The notes below the pieces were generated by a model. It saw only the letters and a program-made list of their open reading frames with translations, searched no databases and had not been told where the DNA came from. The position numbers and the translations under genes were made by a program. 7,539 nucleotides of DNA from JAENWH01 sp038248745. Lineage in GTDB: Bacteria; Bacillota; Clostridia; Peptostreptococcales; Anaerovoracaceae. The DNA is taken from positions 1-7,539 of the forward strand of contig JBBRXC010000079.1 in NCBI GenBank assembly GCA_038248745.1, written 5' to 3'. Shown here in pieces: positions 1-6,025 of the stretch (position 1 is the first letter of the stretch; each line of letters begins with the position of its first letter).

Positions 1-1
1 A

Positions 2-136
2 CCTGCACAAAGCGGAGACAGACCTCCTTACAGACCGTCAGGAGACAGACCAGCACAAAGCGGAGACAGACCTCCTTACAGACCGTCAGGGGATAGACCT
101 CCGTACAGACAGGACAGCAACAGACCTCCTTACAGA
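2..136 (+). repeat. In-frame tandem repeats coding the IF-2 N-terminal RPPYR region
   Basis: Two adjacent 48-bp units, 2–49 and 50–97, match at 45 of 48 positions and each encode PAQSGDRPPYRPSGDR. The three differences (positions 4/52, 43/91 and 46/94) are all synonymous third-codon changes. Two more copies of the (D/N)RPPYR core follow, at 92–109 and 119–136, giving four cores starting at 17, 65, 92 and 119. The spacing is 48, 27 and 27 nt, so the smaller unit is a 9-codon GDRPPYRPS-like block with one 7-codon GDRPAQS block in the first interval. The array may continue left of the window. The encoded segment is basic, Pro-rich and probably disordered; low-complexity N-terminal extensions are common in IF-2, and any role in RNA or ribosome contact is inference. 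Confidence 0.9.
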
Positions 137-2119
137 GGAAATGATAATAAACCTGAAATTAAAACGCCAGTTATTGCGAAACCGGCTGGGATTGATAAGC
201 GCACAGATAAAGAAAAAGAAAAAGATAAGTTTGCAAAACTGGAAAAAGGCAAGACAAAAAGACCAAGTTTTGTAAGAAATCTGGAAAAAGCAGCAAAACC
301 TAAGAAGCACATGTCAAGACCAAAATTAGAGGACGAACCTGAAGTTAACATTGAAGAACTACCAGAAGGAACAATTATTGTAAATGTTCCTATCACGGTA
401 GCTGGTTTTTGTGAGCAAGCTGAAATTACTACAACTTCCGTCATTATGAAGCTGATGAAGCTTGGAATTATGGCAAATATCAATCAGTCAATCGATGAAG
501 ATACCGTTCTTGTTCTTGCTGAAGAATTAGGAATAAATGTGGTTATAGGAAGAGTATCCGAAGAAGTTGTTGAAGAGGGAATCGAACTATTTGAAGATAA
601 AGAATCAGAATTGAAGTCCAGACCGCCAATTATTACGGTAATGGGTCACGTTGATCACGGCAAGACTTCACTTTTGGATGCCATAAGAAAAACAAATGTG
701 ACCGATTCAGAATCAGGTGGAATCACGCAGCATATTGGTGCATCTGAGGTAGTCATCAACAATCATAAAATTGTATTTTTAGATACACCAGGACATGAAG
801 CTTTTACTGCCATGAGAGCCAGAGGAGCACACGTAACAGACATTGCAGTTTTAGTGGTTGCAGCTGATGACAGTGTTAAGCCGCAGACGATAGAATCGAT
901 CAGTCATGCGAAAGCAGCTGGCGTGCCAGTCATCGTTGCAGTAAATAAAATGGACAAACCAGCAGCAGACTTGGACAAGGTTAAAAAAGACCTTAGCACC
1001 CACGGAATTTTAGTGGAAGAGTGGGGCGGAGATACGATATGTGTACCAGTTTCTGCAAAATCAGGAGAAGGAATTGTAACACTTTTGGAAATGATATTAC
1101 TTCAGGCTGAAATCATGGAACTAAAAGCGAATCCAAACAGATTGGCGTCAGGAACTGTTGTCGAGGCTAGAATTGACAAGGCTAGAGGAACCGTTGCAAC
1201 TTTACTAGTATTAAACGGTACACTTCACACAGGTGACAGTATCGTTGCCGGGACGTGTTCTGGTAAAATAAAATTGATGGTAAATCACCTTGGTGAAACC
1301 ATTAAAAAGGCTGGTCCGGCTACAGCAGTTGAAATACTTGGATTAGCAGATGTGCCTGAAGCGGGGGATGTATTTAATGCCGTGAAGGAAGATAAAATGG
1401 CCAGAGAAATTGCGGAAAGCAGAAAAATCAAGCTTAGGGAAGAAGTATTCGCAAGAAATTCAAGCTCAACATTGGAACAGTTGTTTAGTCAGTTGCAGGA
1501 AGGTGAAGTGAAAGAACTGAACCTCATCATAAAGGGTGACGTTCAAGGTTCCGTTGGGGCGTTGGAATCTTCCCTTGAAAAGCTGAAAAATGAAAACGTT
1601 AGAGTTAAAGTATTACACTCGGGCGTTGGAACTGTAACAGAATCAGATGTTATGCTTGCCGGCACTTCGGGAGCGATTATCATAGGCTTTAATGTAAGAC
1701 CTAGCACAGCGGTAAGTCAGATTGCCGAGCGCGAGGGTGTAGAAATTAGAACGTATAGAGTCATTTACAATGTAATCGATGAAATAGAAGCAGCGATCAA
1801 GGGAATGCTTGATCCGATCTTTAAAGAAGTTATTCTTGGCAAGGTTGAAATCAGAGAAACCTTTAAAGTTCCAGGTATTGGTTTAATCGCTGGTGCTTAT
1901 GTGACAGAAGGTAAAGTTGTCAGAAATGCTGAAATCAGACTTGTACGTGATGGCATTGTCATCCATGAAGGAAAAATATCATCATTAAAGAGATTTAAGG
2001 ATGATGCAAAAGAAGTTGCCAAAGGATTTGAATGCGGTATTGGCATTGAGAATTTCAATGATGTTAAAGAGGGCGATTTAATTGAATGTTTCCAAATGGA
2101 AGAAGTTGAACGTAAGTAG
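2..2119 (+). CDS. infB: Translation initiation factor IF-2 (5'-truncated by window edge)
   Basis: IF-2 is the GTPase that places initiator fMet-tRNA on the 30S subunit and promotes 50S joining. The reading frame is open from base 2 to the TAG at 2117–2119 (705 residues visible), so the true start lies left of the window; the Met at 311 is internal. Order of parts: a Pro/Arg/Tyr-rich repeat region (2–136), a Lys-rich linker (about 140–310), the IF2_N domain starting near the VNVPITVAGF stretch (about 374–546), then the GTPase domain. The GTPase domain has G1 GHVDHGKT at 644–667, the switch I Thr in GGITQHIGA near 725, DTPGH at 782–796, NKMD at 944–955 and SAK at 1052–1060. The beta-barrel domain II, domain III (with GVGTVTESDV) and the C-terminal fMet-tRNA-binding domain (ending near 2110) follow. 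All GTPase motifs are intact. rbfA follows after 17 nt, the usual nusA–infB operon order. Identity is essentially certain; only the N-terminal length is unknown. Confidence 0.98.
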   Translation, partial: PAQSGDRPPYRPSGDRPAQSGDRPPYRPSGDRPPYRQDSNRPPYRGNDNKPEIKTPVIAKPAGIDKRTDKEKEKDKFAKLEKGKTKRPSFVRNLEKAAKPKKHMSRPKLEDEPEVNIEELPEGTIIVNVPITVAGFCEQAEITTTSVIMKLMKLGIMANINQSIDEDTVLVLAEELGINVVIGRVSEEVVEEGIELFEDKESELKSRPPIITVMGHVDHGKTSLLDAIRKTNVTDSESGGITQHIGASEVVINNHKIVFLDTPGHEAFTAMRARGAHVTDIAVLVVAADDSVKPQTIESISHAKAAGVPVIVAVNKMDKPAADLDKVKKDLSTHGILVEEWGGDTICVPVSAKSGEGIVTLLEMILLQAEIMELKANPNRLASGTVVEARIDKARGTVATLLVLNGTLHTGDSIVAGTCSGKIKLMVNHLGETIKKAGPATAVEILGLADVPEAGDVFNAVKEDKMAREIAESRKIKLREEVFARNSSSTLEQLFSQLQEGEVKELNLIIKGDVQGSVGALESSLEKLKNENVRVKVLHSGVGTVTESDVMLAGTSGAIIIGFNVRPSTAVSQIAEREGVEIRTYRVIYNVIDEIEAAIKGMLDPIFKEVILGKVEIRETFKVPGIGLIAGAYVTEGKVVRNAEIRLVRDGIVIHEGKISSLKRFKDDAKEVAKGFECGIGIENFNDVKEGDLIECFQMEEVERK

Positions 2120-2136
2120 TTCACAATAGGAGAAAC

Positions 2137-2532
2137 ATGGGAAAAGGATATAGACAAGGAAGATTAGGAGAAGAAATCAGAAAGATTATCAGTGAACTTC
2201 TCCTAAGGGAAATAAAAGACCCTAGATTATCTGGAATGGTGAGCATTTCTGCAGTGGAAGTGACTTCTGATGGCAGTTATGCCACGGCGTATGTCAGCAT
2301 TCTTGGATTAACCAGCAGCAGTGAAGCCTCAGAAGAAGAAAAAGAAGAGGTGCTAGTAGCATTTAGAAGTGCTAAAGGTCTAATCAAAAGAGAAATCGGA
2401 AAACAGATTAAACTTAGGCATGTTCCAGAAGTGTTATTTAAAATGGACACCTCTATGGAGTATGGAAGGCATATTACAAAGCTGATTCATGATCTTGACA
2501 TAGAAGGAAAAAAAGATGAAGAAGATCAATAA
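2137..2532 (+). CDS. rbfA: 30S ribosome-binding factor A
   Basis: RbfA is a small KH-fold protein that binds the free 30S subunit and helps late maturation of the 16S rRNA 5' region. The 131-residue product has the family's usual length and layout: an N-terminal helix (GRLGEEIRKIISELLLREIKDPR, given in part) leading into the conserved DPRL, a beta-strand pair around VSISAVEVTSDGSYATAYVSI, and the C-terminal signature beginning RHVPE at about residue 94 and continuing through FKMDTSMEYGRHI. A short acidic tail (GKKDEEDQ) ends the protein. The ATG at 2137 is preceded by AGGAGA at 2128–2133, slightly close to the start. It follows infB by 17 nt and its 3' end overlaps nrnA by 17 nt, so it is probably co-transcribed with both. 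Position directly after infB is typical across bacteria. Confidence 0.97.
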   Translation: MGKGYRQGRLGEEIRKIISELLLREIKDPRLSGMVSISAVEVTSDGSYATAYVSILGLTSSSEASEEEKEEVLVAFRSAKGLIKREIGKQIKLRHVPEVLFKMDTSMEYGRHITKLIHDLDIEGKKDEEDQ

Positions 2533-3511
2533 AAAAATTCAGCTTGAAATGGAAAGAATAGCAGAAAAATTACTGTCTATAAACAGTATTCTGCTGTTTC
2601 CCCATGTAAATATGGATGGTGACTGTTTAGGGTCTTCCGTGGCATTATGCAAGGGCTTGCGAGCCTTGGGAAAAACAGCCTATGTACTGATAGAGGATGA
2701 AATACCAGAAAATTTATCTTTTCTGGATAATTCTTATTGTACCTTTGACCAGAACATCATTGAAAATCCTGATGTTTGCATGACAGTAGACTGTGCAACG
2801 ATTGAAAGATTTGAAAAACGTAAAGAAAAATTCCTTCAGGGGAAAACACTTATGTGCATTGATCATCATTCGACTTCTAAAAGCTTTGCAGAATACAATT
2901 TGATTGACTCAAAGGCTGCAGCAACAGGAGAACTGGTCTATAAACTGTTGCTGTTAATGAAGGCCCCTCTTGATGCTGAAATTGGAGAGGCACTTTATGC
3001 AGCAATTTCAACTGATACAGGGAATTTTCAATACTCAAACACGACCAGAGAAACCCATGAAATCATTGCAGATTTGTATGATCTGGGAATTAATCATTCA
3101 AAAGTCAGCGTTGAAATTTATCAGAACATCAGACAGGAAAAACTGTTGATGACGAGTATTTCATTGAGTACGATGAAACTTTTACTGAATGGCAGAGTGG
3201 CTATTGCCTATTTACGACAAAAAGCATTAACGGAGACTGGGGCTACCATTGATGAAGCGGAGGGTATTGTAGAAACCCTGCGAAGCATTGGCGGCGTAGA
3301 AGTGGCCATATTTCTCAAAGAAACAATGGAAGGAAATGTCAAGGTGAGCATGCGTGCAAAAAAAGACTTTGACGTTGCTAAATTCTCCGCAAAATTTGGC
3401 GGAGGTGGGCACGTGAAGGCTGCTGGCTTTACAATGAATGAGCCGATAGAAAAGTGTATCGACATTATTACAGAAGAAATTATTTTGGCCATGTCTCAGG
3501 AGCATAAATGA
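2516..3511 (+). CDS. nrnA: DHH/DHHA1 phosphoesterase, NrnA-type oligoribonuclease / pAp phosphatase
   Basis: NrnA-family enzymes degrade very short RNA oligonucleotides (2–5 nt) to mononucleotides in the cytoplasm and often also dephosphorylate 3'-phosphoadenosine 5'-phosphate. In Firmicutes they replace the Orn oligoribonuclease. The 331-residue protein carries the metal-binding DHH set: HVNMDGD at residues 30–36 (D34, D36), TVD with D92, the DHH triad at 116–118 (2861–2869), and STDTG with D167. The C-terminal DHHA1 substrate-binding domain has FGGGGH with His 299 near 3410. All catalytic residues look present. The ATG at 2516 sits inside the end of rbfA (17-nt overlap) and is preceded by AAGGAA at 2504–2509, a good spacing. 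Its TGA overlaps the truB ATG as ATGA (3508–3511). The family assignment is firm; whether nanoRNA or pAp is the main substrate, or cyclic dinucleotides as in some DHH relatives, cannot be read from sequence. Confidence 0.92.
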   Translation: MKKINKKIQLEMERIAEKLLSINSILLFPHVNMDGDCLGSSVALCKGLRALGKTAYVLIEDEIPENLSFLDNSYCTFDQNIIENPDVCMTVDCATIERFEKRKEKFLQGKTLMCIDHHSTSKSFAEYNLIDSKAAATGELVYKLLLLMKAPLDAEIGEALYAAISTDTGNFQYSNTTRETHEIIADLYDLGINHSKVSVEIYQNIRQEKLLMTSISLSTMKLLLNGRVAIAYLRQKALTETGATIDEAEGIVETLRSIGGVEVAIFLKETMEGNVKVSMRAKKDFDVAKFSAKFGGGGHVKAAGFTMNEPIEKCIDIITEEIILAMSQEHK

Positions 3512-4572
3512 TAAGCAAGGGAATAATAAATCTGAATAAGCCGGCAAATATGACTTCTCATGATTGTGTTAACGTCTTAAGACGATTGACAGGAGTGAAA
3601 AGAATTGGCCATACAGGAACCCTTGACCCCATGGCCACAGGTGTTTTACCTTTGTGCATCGGACCTTCTGCCAGAGTGGCAGAATATCTGGAAATGGATT
3701 TCAAGAAATATAGATGCACCTTGGTATTTGGCCTAGAAACAGATACGCTAGATATTTGGGGGAAAACTATTTCTGATGAAAGAGAAGAACTGAAAATCAG
3801 GCAACAGAATGAAGCCTTGATTACTGAAGAAAAAATCAACAACATTATTAAGGATTTTGATGGGTTGATTACTCAAATCCCGCCTAAATATTCAGCTTTA
3901 AAGGTCAATGGAAAGAAGCTTTATGAATATGCCAGGGCTGGAGAAGAGGTTGAAATCAAATCAAGACAAGTCTATATAAAAGATTTTACAGTAAACAACA
4001 TTGATTTGTCGGAAATGACAATTGGTTTTGATGTGACCTGCTCAAAAGGCACTTATGTTCGAACAATTTGTGCGGATATTGGACATAAATTAGGGGTTGC
4101 AGCGGCCATGTCCAGTTTAATAAGATTGGAAAGTGGCTTATTTACCGTTGAAAATGCAGTGACAATGGACCAGTTACTGTCTATCAGAACATCAGAAGAC
4201 GTGAGGGATCCAAGTACGGGCAGATATATTGAATATGGAAGGGCAGACGAAGCAAAATTCAAGAAGCTTTTACTTCCCACCGATTTTCCTTTAATTTATT
4301 TTGGGGAATTCAACCTTCCGGAAGACAGAGCTGTCTGGTTTGTTACCGGTGGTCACGTTGCCGTCAATGAAGGCACAATCATCAGTGAACCAGTATATAA
4401 AATAGAAGAACCTCCTTTTGAAATACGGGAAGAATACAAAAATGCATATAAAATGTATACCTTTAAGAATAATAAAAAAATATTTTTGGGGGTTGCGTTC
4501 TACAATACAACATATAATAAGTTAGTAGCAGATAAAATATTTTTAAGGGGGCTTGAGGATGCTGATTTTTAA
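3508..4572 (+). CDS. truB: tRNA pseudouridine(55) synthase TruB
   Basis: TruB converts U55 in the T-loop of nearly all tRNAs to pseudouridine and also acts as a tRNA folding chaperone. The N-terminal part shows the family signature LNKPANMTSHD (residues 9–19) and the catalytic loop GHTGTLDPMATG with nucleophile Asp 40 (codon 3625–3627). PPKYSALK follows with Tyr 128, then the KGTYVRT motif at about 180–186. The C-terminal part keeps a recognisable TruB_C/PUA-like pattern (LLLPTDFPL, then a final FLGVAFYN segment). At 354 residues it is about 40–45 longer than E. coli or B. subtilis TruB; the extra length lies after residue 230, around SEDVRDPSTGRY and around EEPPFEIREEYK. The ATG at 3508 overlaps the nrnA stop by 4 nt and has AGGAG at 3498–3502, suggesting translational coupling. 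Its 3' end overlaps ribF by 14 nt. Confidence 0.95.
   Translation: MISKGIINLNKPANMTSHDCVNVLRRLTGVKRIGHTGTLDPMATGVLPLCIGPSARVAEYLEMDFKKYRCTLVFGLETDTLDIWGKTISDEREELKIRQQNEALITEEKINNIIKDFDGLITQIPPKYSALKVNGKKLYEYARAGEEVEIKSRQVYIKDFTVNNIDLSEMTIGFDVTCSKGTYVRTICADIGHKLGVAAAMSSLIRLESGLFTVENAVTMDQLLSIRTSEDVRDPSTGRYIEYGRADEAKFKKLLLPTDFPLIYFGEFNLPEDRAVWFVTGGHVAVNEGTIISEPVYKIEEPPFEIREEYKNAYKMYTFKNNKKIFLGVAFYNTTYNKLVADKIFLRGLEDADF
4545..4551 (+). promoter_or_regulatory. Ribosome binding site deciding the ribF start
   Basis: The purine run AAGGGGG lies inside the end of truB. It is 7 nt before the ATG at 4559 but only 1 nt before the in-frame TTG at 4553. The spacing strongly favours the ATG, making the ribF protein two residues shorter than the longest open frame. 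Confidence 0.75.
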
Positions 4573-5494
4573 CAGTTTGGATGAGATTGAAAACATAGAA
4601 CCTTCAGTCATCGCATTTGGGAATTTTGATGGTATTCATCTGGGTCATCAGGAAATTATCAAGAAATCGGTGAAGAGTGCCGGCGTATCAAATTTGAAAA
4701 GCAGCGTTTTTACTTTCTCGAATCACCCTAAGAATTTAATTAAGTGTGGATCGACGGTGAAAAATATTCTTTACCCAGATGAAAAGGCAAAAATTATTGA
4801 GAGCCTGGGGATAGATTATCTATTTAACATCCCTTTTGATGAAACCATCATGAATATGGATCCCATGGTGTTTATCGATGACTTGCTTGTGGATAAATTA
4901 AGAATGAAGGAAGCGTACTGTGGATTTAATTTTAGATTTGGACATAAAGGCAAGGGAACACCTCAATCCCTTTTGAAAGAGGGAGAAAGATGTGGCTTCG
5001 GGCTTCATGTACTCCAGCCATATACAGTGGATGGCAACGTTGTCAGCAGTTCTCTGATCAGAAGCTTGATTGCAGATGGAAAGGTTGATCAATGTGAGAA
5101 ATATCTGGGCAGGAATTATTTCATTGGTGGTGAAGTGCAAGTAGGAAATAAAATCGGCAGGACAATTGGATTCCCGACATCGAACATAAATGTGGATGAA
5201 ACCATGGTAACCCCTTCCAACGGCGTGTATATAACCATTTGCATTTATAATGGGATAAGGTATCCAAGTGTTACAAATGTTGGCGTTCGCCCAACAATCG
5301 GAGAATACGCCAAGAATGTTGAAACGCATATTTTCCATTTTGATAAAGAATTATATGGTAAAAACATTAAAGTGGAGTTTTTGCAAAAAATAAGAGATGA
5401 ACTAAAATTCGACAATGTGGAGATCTTAAAAGAACATATAAAAAATGATTGCCTTTTAGCAAAAGAGTACCATATTCAGCATGGTTTGCTGTAA
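4559..5494 (+). CDS. ribF: Bifunctional riboflavin kinase / FAD synthetase
   Basis: RibF phosphorylates riboflavin to FMN and adenylates FMN to FAD in the cytoplasm. The 311-residue protein has both domains. The N-terminal nucleotidyltransferase domain carries FGNFDGIHLGHQ (residues 20–31) and the SSSLIR motif (163–168). The C-terminal riboflavin kinase domain begins near the GNKIGRTIGFPTSNI stretch with PTSN at 206–209, and has the GVRPTIG loop and the expected catalytic Glu 255 in VETHIF, followed by the YGK and LRDELKF-like (IRDELKF) segments. The length is normal for the family. I place the start at ATG 4559 rather than the in-frame TTG at 4553 because of the AAGGGGG at 4545–4551. It overlaps truB by 14 nt, consistent with coupled translation. 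truB–ribF adjacency is a long-standing arrangement in Firmicutes. No clear terminator follows its TAA. Confidence 0.95.
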   Translation: MLIFNSLDEIENIEPSVIAFGNFDGIHLGHQEIIKKSVKSAGVSNLKSSVFTFSNHPKNLIKCGSTVKNILYPDEKAKIIESLGIDYLFNIPFDETIMNMDPMVFIDDLLVDKLRMKEAYCGFNFRFGHKGKGTPQSLLKEGERCGFGLHVLQPYTVDGNVVSSSLIRSLIADGKVDQCEKYLGRNYFIGGEVQVGNKIGRTIGFPTSNINVDETMVTPSNGVYITICIYNGIRYPSVTNVGVRPTIGEYAKNVETHIFHFDKELYGKNIKVEFLQKIRDELKFDNVEILKEHIKNDCLLAKEYHIQHGLL

Positions 5495-5547
5495 AAAAAT
5501 GAATACCAATGGCTAGAAAACAGTATGCAAAAAATACGCCCAAAAAC

Positions 5548-5577
5548 TGGACAAAACCATATGATTTATGATATCAT
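5548..5577 (+). promoter_or_regulatory. Candidate sigma-A-type promoter for rpsO
   Basis: TGGACA at 5548–5553 (5 of 6 matches to TTGACA) is followed 18 nt later by TATCAT at 5572–5577 (5 of 6 matches to TATAAT). Transcription would start near 5584, giving a leader of about 83 nt before rpsO that contains the whole predicted structure at 5596–5645. The -10 lies within a perfect 10-bp palindrome, ATGATATCAT (5568–5577). The surroundings are A+T rich, so chance matches are possible. The other visible pair (TTGACA 5614 with CATAAG 5637) fits worse because it would cut the leader stem. Confidence 0.5.
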
Positions 5578-5595
5578 GAGTTGTTAATTAAAGAA

Positions 5596-5660
5596 TACCT
5601 AATGCTTAGTTTTTTGACACTCCGACAGAGACCCGGCATAAGGTGAATGAAGAAAAGGAG
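5596..5660 (+). promoter_or_regulatory. Structured rpsO mRNA leader, candidate S15 autoregulatory element
   Basis: A long-range stem pairs 5596–5600 (UACCU) with 5641–5645 (AGGUG, outer pair U·G), then an A·A mismatch (5601/5640), then 5602–5605 (AUGC) with 5636–5639 (GCAU), plus a U·G at 5606/5635. Within the enclosed region CUC 5620–5622 can pair with GAG 5628–5630. Alternatively CUCC 5620–5623 is exactly complementary to the rpsO ribosome binding site GGAG 5657–5660, and the U run 5610–5615 can pair with AAAAGG at 5653–5658. Both would be pseudoknot contacts hiding the ribosome binding site. S15 represses its own mRNA through structured leaders in several phyla (established); membership of this leader in such a class is inference from pairing and position. 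Confidence 0.6.
5656..5660 (+). promoter_or_regulatory. Ribosome binding site deciding the rpsO start
   Basis: AGGAG at 5656–5660 is 7 nt before the ATG at 5668. It lies downstream of the in-frame ATG at 5647, which therefore cannot be the start used; the 5668 start also gives the standard S15 N-terminus. Confidence 0.9.
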
Positions 5661-5667
5661 AAATACA

Positions 5668-5934
5668 ATGATTACACAGGAAAAGAAGACCGAAATTATT
5701 AAGAAGTTTCAAACAAAAGAAGGAGATACTGGTTCTCCAGAAGTTCAGGTTGCTATTCTGACTTTTAGAATCAATGATTTAAATGAACATTTAAAGATTC
5801 ACAAAAAAGATCATCATTCTAGAAGAGGCCTATTGAAAATGGTTGGTCAAAGAAGAAACCTTCTTAATTACTTGAAGAATAAGGATATCGAAAGATACAG
5901 AACGCTTATTGCTGAATTAGGATTAAGAAAGTAA
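5668..5934 (+). CDS. rpsO: 30S ribosomal protein S15
   Basis: S15 is a primary 16S rRNA-binding protein that nucleates assembly of the 30S platform and forms a bridge to the 50S subunit. The 88-residue product starts MITQEKKTEII and matches the family's normal length. It is all-helical in pattern and contains the TGSPEVQVAIL segment, the loop with HKKDHHSRRGLL whose His, Asp and Ser residues contact rRNA, and RRNLLNYLK. The start at 5668 is set by AGGAG at 5656–5660; the in-frame ATG at 5647 would add seven residues (MKKRRNT) that S15 proteins lack. It sits 173 nt after ribF with a likely own promoter and a structured leader, and is followed by a strong terminator before pnp. The rpsO–pnp order is widespread in bacteria. 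Regulation is probably by S15 binding its own leader (inference). Confidence 0.98.
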   Translation: MITQEKKTEIIKKFQTKEGDTGSPEVQVAILTFRINDLNEHLKIHKKDHHSRRGLLKMVGQRRNLLNYLKNKDIERYRTLIAELGLRK

Positions 5935-5949
5935 TACAAGGGAATTCAG

Positions 5950-5982
5950 GCGGGGGTTTTCCCCGCTTTTATTTATATTTTA
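5950..5982 (+). terminator. Intrinsic terminator after rpsO
   Basis: A perfect 6-bp G+C stem, GCGGGG at 5950–5955 with CCCCGC at 5961–5966, closes a 5-nt GTTTT loop and is followed directly by a T-rich tract (TTTTATTTATATTTTAT). It starts 16 nt after the rpsO stop. It should end much of the rpsO transcript. I see no convincing promoter between it and pnp, so pnp probably depends on read-through or on an undetected promoter. Confidence 0.9.
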
Positions 5983-6000
5983 TTGGATTTATTAAAAAGA

Positions 6001-6025
6001 TATTAACAGGAGGTAGTTGTTAATG
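6001..6025 (+). promoter_or_regulatory. Hairpin presenting the pnp ribosome binding site and pairing its start codon
   Basis: ATTAACA at 6002–6008 is the exact reverse complement of TGTTAAT at 6018–6024, with a further U·G at 6001/6025. The 9-nt loop holds GGAGGTAGT, so the core of the ribosome binding site AGGAGG (6008–6013) is exposed in the loop while the ATG (6023–6025) is in the 3' arm. The stem has only one G–C pair and would be weak. A regulatory role is inference. Confidence 0.45.

Noticed and set aside
2..136. CRISPR-like array
   Set aside because: The repeats are in-frame codon multiples without unique spacers of constant length and continue an IF-2 reading frame.
311..2119. IF-2 starting at the ATG at 311 as a complete gene or a shorter isoform
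   Set aside because: The frame is open upstream to the window edge with coding-like repeats and a Lys-rich linker, and there is no good ribosome binding site before 311. Internal IF-2 starts exist in E. coli, but nothing here supports one at this position.
2603..2623. HVNMDGD in NrnA as an unusual active-site change from the HxxPDGD form
   Set aside because: The metal-binding His and Asp residues are kept, and the Pro-to-Met change is at a position that varies within this family, so it does not suggest altered activity.
4898..5338. 146-residue open frame on the minus strand across ribF
   Set aside because: It is the complement of a well-conserved ribF coding region, with no ribosome binding site or recognisable protein family. 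Other antisense frames over infB, nrnA, truB and pnp were dismissed for the same reason.
5614..5642. Promoter TTGACA (5614–5619) with CATAAG (5637–5642)
   Set aside because: The -10 matches only 4 of 6 and its bases form the 3' arm of the rpsO leader stem. It would leave almost no leader. The upstream TGGACA/TATCAT pair fits better. It cannot be fully excluded without 5'-end mapping.
5647..5667. Seven-residue N-terminal extension of S15 from ATG 5647
   Set aside because: The ribosome binding site AGGAG (5656–5660) lies inside this extension, and S15 normally begins at the equivalent of Met 5668.
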